The notes beneath the pieces are model-generated. The model worked only from the letters and a program-made list of their open reading frames with translations, was not told the origin of the DNA and ran no database searches. From assembly GCA_030605615.1 (NCBI GenBank), contig JAUWHZ010000012.1:1-53305 (forward strand): a DNA stretch of 53,305 nucleotides. The letters run 5' to 3'. Origin of the DNA: Atribacterota bacterium (GTDB lineage: Bacteria; Atribacterota; Phoenicimicrobiia; Phoenicimicrobiales; Phoenicimicrobiaceae). The translations under genes were made by a program, and so were the position numbers. Numbering within the stretch: the first letter of the stretch is position 1; each line of letters starts with the position of its first letter. Below are positions 1-8,424 of this stretch, in pieces.

Positions 1-58
1 TTCCCCAATAAGGTCGAGTATAGGACAGGTAAGTAGCTGTTCCAATTCTCCCCTTCAT
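1..58 (-). CDS. 5' end of an unidentified gene, cut by the left edge
   Basis: An open frame runs leftward off the window from an ATG at 58. A GAGGTG ribosome-binding site lies ten bases upstream. Only 19 residues are visible (start MKGRIGTATYLSY), too few to assign a family. It follows aspS on the same strand after a repeat-filled gap of about 140 bases. An in-frame ATG at 67 is possible but overlaps the ribosome-binding site. It could also be a chance open frame. Confidence 0.4.
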   Translation of the reverse strand, partial: MKGRIGTATYLSYTRPYWG

Positions 59-149
59 TATCCACATGCACCTCTTTTTGCTTCTATTTTAGTTTACTTC
101 TTTCATCCTAGCAATGGTGCATATGTATCTGAACTTATTCATATCAAAT

Positions 150-207
150 TCGTATTACGTATAGCGTATCTCGTCATATAGCTCATAGTTCTTATTTTGT
201 CATTGCG
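150..207. repeat. Short heptamer block plus a family D end remnant at the aspS stop
   Basis: Degenerate 7-bp units related to CGTATNT and AGCGTAT occupy 150-187. Bases 199-207 read GTCATTGCG, the outer end of the family D inverted-repeat element seen complete at 22233-22311. The TGA stop of aspS lies inside this remnant. Confidence 0.5.
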
Positions 208-2011
208 GTAAATTCAATTTAATATGGAGTTCCCTTAATTGTTTTATATCTACTTCTGATGGTGCATCAGTTAAAAGGCACGTAGCTTTTTGGGTTTTAG
301 GAAAGGCAATTACTTCCCTTATTGAACGAGCTCCAGCTAAAAGCATCACCAATCTATCCAGACCAAAGGCAATTCCCCCATGAGGTGGTGCTCCATACTT
401 TAATGCTTGTAATAAAAATCCAAATTTTTGTTCGGCTTTTTTATCATCTATTCCCAATAATTGAAATATCTTTTTTTGAAGATCATTGTTATGTATCCTA
501 ATACTTCCGCTCCCAATTTCATTCCCATTAAGTACTAAATCATACGCCTTTGAACGAATTTTTAAAGGATTACTATCTAATAGTTTTATATCTTCATCAA
601 GAGGAGCAGTAAAAGGATGATGAACTGCCTCGTATCCTTTTTCTTCCTGATTATATGTTAACAATGGAAAATTTATAACCCAAAGGAAATTATATTCTTC
701 TTTATCTTTTTTAATTAGATGTAAATCATTAGCTAATTTTAATCTTAAATTTCCTAATGCTTCATAAACCACTTCCTCTTGGTCAGCAACAATTAAGATA
801 AGATCTCCTGGGTTCGCTTTAGTTTTAAGTTTAACTTTTTCTATCTCTTCGGGAGAAAGAAACTTGGCTACGGAAGATTGAAAATCTTTTCCTTCTTTAA
901 TTTTTATATAAGATAAGCCTTTTGCACCAAAGGAGGTAATAAGCAATTGTAAATCATCGAGTTTCTTTCGGGAAAACTTTCTATCTCCATCTATCTTTAT
1001 GGCACATATTTTTCCTTGATTCTTGATTACATCTTGAAATATTCTAAAAGAACTGTCTTGAAATATTTCAGTTAAGTCTATTATTTCCATACCAAATCTT
1101 AAATCTGGTTTATCTGTCCCATATTTGGATATCGCTTCCTGGTAATCCATCTTTAAAAAGGGTGTTTTTATTTTGACATTAAGCAGTTTTTTAAATAAAT
1201 AAATGAACATTTCTTCAATTAAGTTGAATACTTCTTCTCTATCAATGAAAGACATTTCCATGTCAAGTTGAGTAAATTCAGGTGCTCGGTCAGCTCTTAA
1301 GTCTTCATCACGAAAACATCGCACTATCTGAAAATATCTTTCAAACCCGGCTATCATTAATAATTGTTTAAATAATTGTGGTGATTGTGGAAGAGCGTAA
1401 AATTTACCTGGATTAACTCTGCTGGGAACTATATAATCTCTTGCCCCCTCGGGTGTACTTTTAGTTAAGAATGGAGTCTCTATATCTAAAAAACCTTTAT
1501 TATTTAAATAATTCCTGATTTCCATACAAATTTGATGGCGTAAATTCATATTTTTTTGCATCTTCGGTCTTCTTAAATCCAGGTAGCGATATTTTAATCT
1601 TAGATTATCATTTATCTCTAACTTATCATCGATGTTAAAAGGTAGAGCTTCAGAAATGTTTAATATTTTTATCTGTTTAGCCTTAACTTCGATTTCTCCA
1701 GTAGGCATATTGGGATTTTCTGAACCCACTAAACGAGAAACAACTCTACCTTTCACGGCAATAACATACTCATTTTTAACATTGTGGGCTTTCTGGTGTG
1801 CTTCGGTAGATTCCTCCGGATCAAATACAATTTGTGATATTCCTTCACGGTCTCTTAAATCAATAAAAATTAACCCACCATGATCTCTTCTACTTTGAAC
1901 CCAACCCATTAAGGTTATGTTTTTTTCAACATCATTTTTTCGGAGTTCCCCACAGGAATGAGATTTCTTCCAAGAATTTAATTTTTCGATTATTTCTTTT
2001 GAATTCATCAT
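200..2011 (-). CDS. aspS: Aspartyl-tRNA synthetase
   Basis: Charges tRNA-Asp with aspartate in the cytoplasm. The 603-residue protein is the normal length for a bacterial-type class II AspRS. It has an N-terminal OB-fold anticodon-binding domain (about 17-110), motif 2 FRDEDLRADRAPEFTQLD near the middle, the bacterial GAD insertion, and motif 3 GIAFGLDRLVMLLAG near the C-terminus. It is the last of pilT-hisS-asnS-aspS, 19 bases after asnS, so it is probably read from the T-box leader whose likely specifier is the Asp codon GAC. Two adjacent ATGs open the gene; the GGAG site lies about 15 bases upstream of the first. The stop codon comes from a repeat remnant. Whether it also charges tRNA-Asn cannot be told, but asnS is present. 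Confidence 0.95.
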   Translation of the reverse strand: MMNSKEIIEKLNSWKKSHSCGELRKNDVEKNITLMGWVQSRRDHGGLIFIDLRDREGISQIVFDPEESTEAHQKAHNVKNEYVIAVKGRVVSRLVGSENPNMPTGEIEVKAKQIKILNISEALPFNIDDKLEINDNLRLKYRYLDLRRPKMQKNMNLRHQICMEIRNYLNNKGFLDIETPFLTKSTPEGARDYIVPSRVNPGKFYALPQSPQLFKQLLMIAGFERYFQIVRCFRDEDLRADRAPEFTQLDMEMSFIDREEVFNLIEEMFIYLFKKLLNVKIKTPFLKMDYQEAISKYGTDKPDLRFGMEIIDLTEIFQDSSFRIFQDVIKNQGKICAIKIDGDRKFSRKKLDDLQLLITSFGAKGLSYIKIKEGKDFQSSVAKFLSPEEIEKVKLKTKANPGDLILIVADQEEVVYEALGNLRLKLANDLHLIKKDKEEYNFLWVINFPLLTYNQEEKGYEAVHHPFTAPLDEDIKLLDSNPLKIRSKAYDLVLNGNEIGSGSIRIHNNDLQKKIFQLLGIDDKKAEQKFGFLLQALKYGAPPHGGIAFGLDRLVMLLAGARSIREVIAFPKTQKATCLLTDAPSEVDIKQLRELHIKLNLPQ

Positions 2012-2030
2012 TTTACTTTACATACACTCC

Positions 2031-3326
2031 TTATGGATAAATTTTACTTAACATTCTTGGGAAAGGTATGGTTTCCCGGACATGGTTTAAACCACATATC
2101 CAGGCGACTGTCCTTTCAATCCCCAGACCAAAACCTGAATGAGGAACTGATCCATATCTCCTTAAATCTAAATACCATTCATAATTTTTTCTGGGTAATT
2201 TATGTTCTTTAATCTTTTCAGCTAATAAGTTATAATCATCGATCCTTTGCCCGCCTCCAATAATTTCTCCATATCCTTCAGGAGCTAAAAGATCTGCACA
2301 CAAAGCAACCTCTGGCCTTTGGGGGTCAGGTTTCATATAAAAGGCTTTACATTTTAAGGGATAATGATGAATAAATATTGGACTTTCATATTTTTGAGAT
2401 AAAATAGTTTCATCTTCTCCTCCAAAATCCTCTCCCCATTCAATTTTAGAACCGCTCTTTTTTAAAATTTCTACTGCTTCATCATAAGATATTTTGGGGA
2501 AAGGAACTTTAATAACTTCTAATTTTGATGTATCTCTTTCTATTAAATCCAACTCTCTTTTTTTATTTTCTAAAACCTGTTTTACAATATAAGTTACCAT
2601 TTTTTCCTGGATTTTATTATTTTCTTCCAAGTCAATAAAAGCTGCTTCCGGTTCTACCATCCAAAATTCCATTAAATGCCTTCTTGTTTTAGATTTCTCT
2701 GCTCGAAAAGTAGGTCCAAAGCAATATACCTTTCCAAATGCCATAGCTGCTGCTTCATTATATAGTTGTCCGCTTTGAGTTAGATAGGCTTTATCTCCAA
2801 AATAATCGGTTTCAAATAAAGTAGTAGTTCCTTCACAGGCTGCTGGTGTAAGTATGGGAGAATCTATAAGAATAAAGCCATCTTGATCTAAAAAATTTCT
2901 AATAGATTTAATTATCTCAGCTCTTATCCTTAAAATAGCATTCTGTCGAGGTGACCTTAACCATAGATGACGATAATCCATTAAAAATCCTACTCCGTGC
3001 TCTTTTAAAGAAATAGGATAATTATCTTCTGCCTTATTAACTACTTCGATATTATTTACTAATACTTCATACCCCAGTGGAGCCCTCTTTTCTTTTTTCA
3101 CCAATCCAATTATTCTCATTGAGGATTCATATTCAATATCATCTATTTGTTCGAATATTTCTGTATCAACTTCACTCTTAATAAGGGTTGCCTGGAGAAA
3201 TCCTGTCCCGTCTCTTATTATTAAAAATTTTACACTTCCACTTGAACGCCTATTGTAAAGCCATCCCTTAATATCTACTACTTTGCCATCATAATTTTTA
3301 ATATCGCTTATTCTTATAATTTCCAC
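2031..3326 (-). CDS. asnS: Asparaginyl-tRNA synthetase
   Basis: Charges tRNA-Asn with asparagine. The 431-residue class II enzyme has an N-terminal OB-fold, then a catalytic core with motif 2 [16 protein letters not shown] and motif 3 [15 protein letters not shown]. The motif 2 context, with EFWMVEPE following, is typical of AsnRS rather than AspRS. The start is GTG with AGGAGG eight bases upstream. It lies 31 bases after hisS and 19 before aspS, in the T-box controlled operon. Its presence means Asn-tRNA can be made directly, without relying only on the amidotransferase route. Confidence 0.93.
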   Translation of the reverse strand: MEIIRISDIKNYDGKVVDIKGWLYNRRSSGSVKFLIIRDGTGFLQATLIKSEVDTEIFEQIDDIEYESSMRIIGLVKKEKRAPLGYEVLVNNIEVVNKAEDNYPISLKEHGVGFLMDYRHLWLRSPRQNAILRIRAEIIKSIRNFLDQDGFILIDSPILTPAACEGTTTLFETDYFGDKAYLTQSGQLYNEAAAMAFGKVYCFGPTFRAEKSKTRRHLMEFWMVEPEAAFIDLEENNKIQEKMVTYIVKQVLENKKRELDLIERDTSKLEVIKVPFPKISYDEAVEILKKSGSKIEWGEDFGGEDETILSQKYESPIFIHHYPLKCKAFYMKPDPQRPEVALCADLLAPEGYGEIIGGGQRIDDYNLLAEKIKEHKLPRKNYEWYLDLRRYGSVPHSGFGLGIERTVAWICGLNHVRETIPFPRMLSKIYP

Positions 3327-3357
3327 GTATGCTTCCTCCTAGGGATAATATTCATTT

Positions 3358-4623
3358 TTAGCCTAATGACCCCTTTTCTAATTCATTAATTAGATTATCT
3401 ACCTCAACTTCCTTTTGCTCTTTAGTTTTCATATTGCGAAGGGTAACCATATTTTTTGATATTTCTTCTTCGCCAATAATCATAGTATACTTTGCCCCAA
3501 TTTTATGGGCTATTCTCATTTGAGATTTTAAACTTTTTGCAGAATAATCCATATCTGCTGAAAGGCCAGCATTTCTAATTTTTTGTAATAATTTAAAAGC
3601 TATATTTTTGTTTCTTTCGCTAACTTTGGCTACAAATATGTCTAATCCTTTATTTTTGGGCCACCCTATCTTCTGCTGATTCATAACAATAATCATTCTT
3701 TCTATTCCTGCAGCAAATCCTACAGCAGGAGTAGGCTTTCCTCCTAATTCTTCTACCAGATCATCATATCTACCTCCACCACCTATAGCATTTTGGGCGC
3801 CTAATTCCCCTGACACTATTTCAAAAGAAGTTTTAGTATAATAATCTAATCCTCTTACTAATCGAGGTTCTACATAATACTTAATCTTAAGATCATTTAG
3901 ATATGATTTAACTTCTTTAAAATGTTGTTTACATTCCTGGCAAAGATAGTCGGTGATAATAGGAGCTGTTTTAATAATTTTTTGACAATTATCTTTTTTA
4001 CAATCTAAAATTCTCAAAGGATTTTTTTCATATCTATTTACACATTCTGAACATAGAAAATCTTTTTTATCTTTTATAAATTCTTTTAGTTTCTGAACAT
4101 AAATAGCTCGGCACCTTTTACAACCTACACTATTTATCAAAATTTCAAGATTTTTTAAACCTAATTTTTTATATATTTCTAAAGCAGCAATAATAACTTC
4201 AACATCTACTACTGGAGATTTAGTTCCGATAACCTCAATTCCAAATTGATTAAATTGACGAAATCTACCTGCCTGTGGTTTTTCGCATCTGAACATTGGG
4301 CCGATATAAAATAATTTCACCACCTGAGAAGATCTATCCATTTTATTTTCTAAATAAGCCCTAACTACCGGAGCTGTCCCTTCAGGTCGTAAGGTAAGAC
4401 TTCGTCCTTTTCTATCAGGAAAAGTAAACATCTCTTTAGTAACTATATCAGTCGATTCGCCTATTCCTCGAACAAAAAGTTCAGTGTATTCAAAGGAAGG
4501 AGTTCTTATTTCTTGATATCCATATTTAGTCAATATTTCCCTTATTATATTTTTAATATAATACCATTTTGGAGTATCCTCAGGTAATATATCTTGTGTT
4601 CCTTTGGGAACCTTAATAAACAA
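3358..4623 (-). CDS. hisS: Histidyl-tRNA synthetase
   Basis: Charges tRNA-His. Class II signatures are TLRPEGTAPVVRAYLE (motif 2 region), the HisRS-specific LVRGLDYYTKTSFEIV and GGGGRYDDLVEELGG. A Cys-rich insertion with several CxxC pairs sits near the middle, as in many clostridial HisRS, and may bind zinc. The frame is open to an ATG at 4653, but that codon has no ribosome-binding site. AAGGAG lies seven to eight bases before a TTG at 4623, and starting there gives the family-typical N-terminus FIKVPKGTQDILPED after the initiator. TTG is therefore preferred (421 residues). It follows pilT by about 30 bases and precedes asnS. Confidence 0.93.
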   Translation of the reverse strand: MFIKVPKGTQDILPEDTPKWYYIKNIIREILTKYGYQEIRTPSFEYTELFVRGIGESTDIVTKEMFTFPDRKGRSLTLRPEGTAPVVRAYLENKMDRSSQVVKLFYIGPMFRCEKPQAGRFRQFNQFGIEVIGTKSPVVDVEVIIAALEIYKKLGLKNLEILINSVGCKRCRAIYVQKLKEFIKDKKDFLCSECVNRYEKNPLRILDCKKDNCQKIIKTAPIITDYLCQECKQHFKEVKSYLNDLKIKYYVEPRLVRGLDYYTKTSFEIVSGELGAQNAIGGGGRYDDLVEELGGKPTPAVGFAAGIERMIIVMNQQKIGWPKNKGLDIFVAKVSERNKNIAFKLLQKIRNAGLSADMDYSAKSLKSQMRIAHKIGAKYTMIIGEEEISKNMVTLRNMKTKEQKEVEVDNLINELEKGSLG

Positions 4624-4655
4624 TTTTTTACTCTCCTTTTCTTTTTTTAACATTT

Positions 4656-5714
4656 CTAATAACTATAGCGATGTTCCATAAATGCTTTTTTATCAATGGC
4701 TTTTTTTATAGCATCTTCTCGACTAATTTTGCCTTCCATAACCAAATCTTTCAATGACTGATCTAAACTTTGCATGCCATCTTTTTTACTAATCTGTATA
4801 GTAGATGGAATTTGGTGAACTTTTCCCTCTCTTATTAGATTTCTAATTGCCGGATTGGCAATCAATACTTCTAAAGCAGGCACTCTTCCTGTGCCATCCA
4901 AAGTAGGCATAAGAGTTTGAGCTACAATTCCTTGTAAAGAACCAGCAAGTTGCATTCTAACTTGATTTTGCTGATGAGGAGGAAATACATCTATTATTCT
5001 TTCTACTGTTTCCCCTGCACTAATAGTATGAAGAGTTGAAAATACTAAGTGCCCTGTCTCAGCTGCAGTCAAAGCCATAGAAATAGTCTCGAGGTCTCTC
5101 ATTTCACCTACTAAGATCACATCAGGGTCTTCCCTTAAAGCATTACGTAAAGCAGATGCAAAAGATTTAGTATGCGAACTTATTTCTCTTTGAGAAACTA
5201 AACAATTTTTATGATGATGAATAAATTCAATGGGATCTTCTATAGTAATTATATTATCGTATCTGTTTTTATTTATAATATCGATTAAAGCAGCTAAAGT
5301 AGTTGATTTTCCGCTCCCTGTAGGCCCAGTAATTAATACGAATCCCTTATCTTTCTCAGTAAATTTTGAGAGAATTGATGGTAAATTTAATTCAGAAAGG
5401 GTTTTAATCTTTTCAGGAATTAACCGGAAAGCAGCCGCTTCACCCAGACGATGTTTAAATACATTTACTCTAAATCGGGCTACATTAGCTAATTCATAAG
5501 ATAGATCTAATTCACCATATTTTTCAAAATCCCTCTTTTGCCTTTCGTTTAATATACTATATATCATTTCATGTGTATTTTTCGGATTTAATTCTGGTAA
5601 ACTTAATTTTTCTAATTTTCCATTTATACGGAGAACGGGAGGTGCTTCCACGTTAATGTGCAAATCAGAAGCATCTTTTTCTTTAGTTATAATTAATAAT
5701 TCTTTTATTTCCAT
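4656..5714 (-). CDS. pilT: PilT-family type IV pilus retraction ATPase
   Basis: A hexameric secretion-type ATPase that in known systems disassembles type IV pili and drives twitching. The 352-residue protein has an N-terminal PAS-like domain, Walker A GPTGSGKST, Asp box ITIEDPIEF, Walker B DPDVILVGEMRD, His box STLHT and the C-terminal AIRNLIREGK motif of PilT. Length is normal. The ATG has GGAGG six bases upstream. It is the first gene after the T-box leader, followed closely by hisS, so its expression should respond to tRNA charging. No other pilus genes are visible in the window. A PilT-like protein with another role is possible. Confidence 0.9.
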   Translation of the reverse strand: MEIKELLIITKEKDASDLHINVEAPPVLRINGKLEKLSLPELNPKNTHEMIYSILNERQKRDFEKYGELDLSYELANVARFRVNVFKHRLGEAAAFRLIPEKIKTLSELNLPSILSKFTEKDKGFVLITGPTGSGKSTTLAALIDIINKNRYDNIITIEDPIEFIHHHKNCLVSQREISSHTKSFASALRNALREDPDVILVGEMRDLETISMALTAAETGHLVFSTLHTISAGETVERIIDVFPPHQQNQVRMQLAGSLQGIVAQTLMPTLDGTGRVPALEVLIANPAIRNLIREGKVHQIPSTIQISKKDGMQSLDQSLKDLVMEGKISREDAIKKAIDKKAFMEHRYSY

Positions 5715-5858
5715 AATAAACCTCCGATTTATTTCCTATTTTTTTAAACATAACAATTCTTTTTTCGGTATTTTTCCGAATCTTTAATCCTTCTTTTAAT
5801 TGTTTTTAGTTAATAATTATAATATACTAAAATTTCTCCTATAACTATTTATATTATT

Positions 5859-5900
5859 AAAAAATCCCTGACAATACTTTTTATATAGTATTGCCAGGGA
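5859..5900 (-). terminator. Intrinsic terminator of the T-box leader
   Basis: Read on the minus strand, TCCCTGGCAATAC pairs with GTATTGTCAGGGA across a short A/U-rich loop and is followed by six U residues. The 5' arm overlaps the TCCCT that would pair with the T-box, so antiterminator and terminator are mutually exclusive, as expected for a transcriptional T-box. Confidence 0.9.
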
Positions 5901-6109
5901 CGAGAATCTCTCGCGGTGCCACCCTGTTTGAATGGGGATATCCATTCCGCTTATTAGCAAATTAACGTCTGCTACCCGATTAAGTTTACTATTTTTTCAA
6001 CTTAATTTATTTTAGGGGTCTTTCGATTATCTTCTATTTTATTTTCCAAAAAAAGATAACCTACTCTCCTATTTTGTATTTTTTAACATTCTTTAATTGT
6101 TTAAGCTTA
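5859..6109 (-). promoter_or_regulatory. T-box leader, likely tRNA-Asp responsive, controlling pilT-hisS-asnS-aspS
   Basis: The antiterminator signature AGGGTGGCACCGCGAGAG (5908-5925, minus strand) is an unmistakable T-box. Near the 5' end, AGTA (6062-6065) faces GAAA (6021-6024) across a short helix, the S-turn arrangement of a T-box specifier loop. The triplet after GAAA is GAC (6018-6020), an Asp codon. The helix between them is only about 36 bases including its loop, so Stem I lacks the long distal arm of classical T-boxes. A hairpin at 5927-5944 (GAATGG/CCATTC) precedes the T-box. The first complete gene downstream is pilT, then three synthetases ending with aspS. The specifier assignment is inference by analogy with glyQ T-boxes. 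Confidence 0.9.
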
Positions 6110-6114
6110 AACAA
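6097..6114. promoter_or_regulatory. Perfect 18-bp palindrome at the expected start of the T-box transcript
   Basis: TTGTTTAAGCTTAAACAA is a perfect inverted repeat directly downstream of the proposed -10 box. It could be a repressor operator, or a small hairpin at the 5' end of the leader. No binding protein is identifiable. Confidence 0.4.
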
Positions 6115-6115
6115 G

Positions 6116-6142
6116 TTTATACAATTATAATTAAAAAGTCAA
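6116..6142 (-). promoter_or_regulatory. Probable promoter of the T-box operon
   Basis: Minus-strand TTGACT (6137-6142) and TATAAA (6116-6121) with a 15-base spacer, directly after the stop of the upstream methyltransferase gene. The spacer is shorter than ideal. Transcription would begin near 6109, just before the specifier stem. Confidence 0.45.
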
Positions 6143-6145
6143 ATA

Positions 6146-7084
6146 TTACCAAGAATAGTTTTCATTTTTTATTTTAGCAGACATAGCTTTAATATGCAAA
6201 GGGGTGGTACCACAACATCCACCAATCAGATTTATCCCTGATCTTATAAATTTTTCAGCATAATTAGCCATTACTTCAGGAGATGCAGGATATATGACTT
6301 TTCCCGCAACAAATTCAGGGATTCCCGCATTTGGTTCAACCATTAAATAAGTCTGACTTACTTCTTTCATTATCTTTAAGACCTTATATAAAACTTCTGG
6401 ACCAGTTCCACAATTAGCTCCTACTCCATCAGCCCTTTCACCTTCGAGGACTATTACTGCCTTTTCTGGGTCTACTCCATAGATAGTCTTTAAATTTTTA
6501 TCGAAAGTCATCGAAGCAACGACCATTAAATTAGTATTTTCTTTTGTGGCCTTTAGGGCAGCTTTTATCTCCTCAAGATCATAAAATGTTTCTAAAATGA
6601 TTAAATCTACACCTGTTTTCTCCAAAATTACAATCTGCTCTTTATAGTTTTTATAAACCTCACTTACTTTTAAATCACCATAGGGTTCTAATATCTTCCC
6701 TGTAGGTCCGATGGAACCTGCAATAAATATTCTCTTCTTCAAGCTTGTTTCTTTATTTATTGCTTCTTTAGCAATATTCACGGCTAATTCATTTATTTTT
6801 AAAGTGTCATTTTCTTTACCAAAATTACTTAATTTAATTCTATTAGCGCCAAAAGTATTAGTTAGGATTATATCTGCTCCAGCTTTTATATATTCTTGAT
6901 GAATATTTCGTACTACCCGGGGATGAGATATATTCCATTCTTCAGAGCATTCCCCTTGCTTAAGGCCAAATGTCTGAAGCATAGTTCCCATTGCCCCATC
7001 GATTAATAAAGGTTTTTTATCTAATTGTTCTTTAATTTCTTCTTTAATATTTATATCTGATTTCAAAATTGAATGCTCCTCCAT
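6146..7084 (-). CDS. Homocysteine S-methyltransferase domain protein (MetH N-terminal module type)
   Basis: Resembles the stand-alone homocysteine-binding module of methionine synthase, which transfers a methyl group to homocysteine. The TIM-barrel start LLIDGAMGTML, the first zinc cysteine in GANCGTGP and the cysteine pair in GGCCGTTP near the C-terminus are all present. At about 300 residues it has no folate, cobalamin or reactivation domains; these would have to be encoded elsewhere, or the enzyme uses another methyl donor. The ATG at 7084 has no upstream ribosome-binding site because the repeat block runs up to it. GGAGG lies just inside the frame, 11 bases before a TTG at 7066, a plausible true start. 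metK lies next upstream, consistent with the methionine/SAM cycle. Confidence 0.85.
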   Translation of the reverse strand: MEEHSILKSDINIKEEIKEQLDKKPLLIDGAMGTMLQTFGLKQGECSEEWNISHPRVVRNIHQEYIKAGADIILTNTFGANRIKLSNFGKENDTLKINELAVNIAKEAINKETSLKKRIFIAGSIGPTGKILEPYGDLKVSEVYKNYKEQIVILEKTGVDLIILETFYDLEEIKAALKATKENTNLMVVASMTFDKNLKTIYGVDPEKAVIVLEGERADGVGANCGTGPEVLYKVLKIMKEVSQTYLMVEPNAGIPEFVAGKVIYPASPEVMANYAEKFIRSGINLIGGCCGTTPLHIKAMSAKIKNENYSW

Positions 7085-7204
7085 TATCGTATTTCGTATA
7101 TCGTATTTAGTATATCGTAAAGCATCTCTACGCTATAAGCTATCCGCTAATATACGAGACTCCTTTTTTCTTTTCGATATACGCGATACGCAATACGATA
7201 TACT
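7085..7204. repeat. Convergent heptamer arrays filling the metK-methyltransferase gap
   Basis: Five 7-bp units of type ATCGTAT/TTCGTAT run rightward from 7086. Inverted units (TACGCTATAAGC, then GATATACGCGATACGC) occupy the right half and end three bases from the metK stop. The whole gap is repeat. Confidence 0.8.
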
Positions 7205-7205
7205 A

Positions 7206-8408
7206 TTATAATCCTGCTTGTTTTTTTAATATCTCTGTTTTGTCAGTCCTTTCCCAGGTAAAATCTTCATCTTCCCTTCCAAAATGACCATAAGCAGCAG
7301 TCTTTCTAAATATAGGTCTTCTCAGTTTCAAGTGTCTGATTATTGCCTCTGGTCGTAAATCAAAAACTTTTTTAATTAATTCTAATATTTTCGATTGAGG
7401 AATTTTTTCTGTTCCAAAAGTATCTAACATAATAGATACAGGATGAGCTACTCCTATAGCATAGGCAATTTGTATTTCACACTTATCAGCTAACTCTGCA
7501 GCTACAATATTTTTAGCAATATATCGGGCTGCATAACTACCTGATCTATCTACTTTGGTTGGATCTTTTCCGGAAAAACATCCTCCACCATGACTTCCAA
7601 CTCCTCCATAAGTATCTACAATTATTTTTCTACCAGTAACCCCTGTATCTGCTTGAGGTCCACCTATAGCAAATCTTCCGGTAGCATTAATAAAATATTT
7701 GGTATTTTCATCAAGGTAGTTTTGGGGTATAACATAATTAATAACTTTTTCTCTAATATCTTTTTCTAAAGTATCGTGTGTAACATCGGGATGATGTTGG
7801 GCAGCAATTACTACCGCTTCTACTCTTTTAGGATCCCCATTTTCATATTCAACTGTAACCTGAGATTTACCATCAGGCCTAAGATAGGGAATTATCTTCT
7901 TCTTCCTTACTTCTGCCAGCCGATAAGTTAATTTATGAGCCAATATTATAGGAAGGGGCATCAGTTCGGGAGTTTCTCTACAAGCATAACCAAACATCAT
8001 TCCTTGATCTCCTGCCCCGATAGTTTCTATGTTATTTTCTTCTTTTTCCGCTTCTTTTACTTCCCAGGATTTACTCACTCCTTGATCTATATCCTTGGAC
8101 TGTTCATCAATAGAAGTTAATACTGCACAAGTATCACAATCGAACCCATATTTAGCCCTGGTATAGCCTATATCTCGAACAGTTTGACGTACTATTTTGG
8201 GAATATCAACATAACAAGAAGTAGTAATCTGCCCAGCAACCATAACTAATCCAGTAGCTACCAAAGTCTCCACTGCTACTCTTCCATAAGGATCTTTCTC
8301 ATAAATGGCATCCAGTATAGCATCAGATATTTGATCTGCAATTTTATCCGGATGTCCTTCAGTAACCGATTCTGAAGTAAATAAGTATTTGTTTTTCAAA
8401 TATATCAT
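7206..8408 (-). CDS. metK: S-adenosylmethionine synthetase
   Basis: Makes SAM from methionine and ATP. The 400-residue protein has the family start [20 protein letters not shown], the ATP motif [12 protein letters not shown] and the P-loop-like [16 protein letters not shown]. Length is normal. ATG with AAGGAG seven bases upstream. It lies 16 bases after the guanylyltransferase gene and before the homocysteine methyltransferase, so the two methionine-cycle genes are neighbours. No SAM riboswitch was seen upstream. Confidence 0.97.
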   Translation of the reverse strand: MIYLKNKYLFTSESVTEGHPDKIADQISDAILDAIYEKDPYGRVAVETLVATGLVMVAGQITTSCYVDIPKIVRQTVRDIGYTRAKYGFDCDTCAVLTSIDEQSKDIDQGVSKSWEVKEAEKEENNIETIGAGDQGMMFGYACRETPELMPLPIILAHKLTYRLAEVRKKKIIPYLRPDGKSQVTVEYENGDPKRVEAVVIAAQHHPDVTHDTLEKDIREKVINYVIPQNYLDENTKYFINATGRFAIGGPQADTGVTGRKIIVDTYGGVGSHGGGCFSGKDPTKVDRSGSYAARYIAKNIVAAELADKCEIQIAYAIGVAHPVSIMLDTFGTEKIPQSKILELIKKVFDLRPEAIIRHLKLRRPIFRKTAAYGHFGREDEDFTWERTDKTEILKKQAGL

Positions 8409-8424
8409 CTCCTTTATTTTTTAA

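Noticed and set aside
7085-7204. Possible SAM riboswitch between metK and the homocysteine methyltransferase
   Set aside because: The gap is composed of heptamer repeats and lacks any SAM aptamer core sequence.
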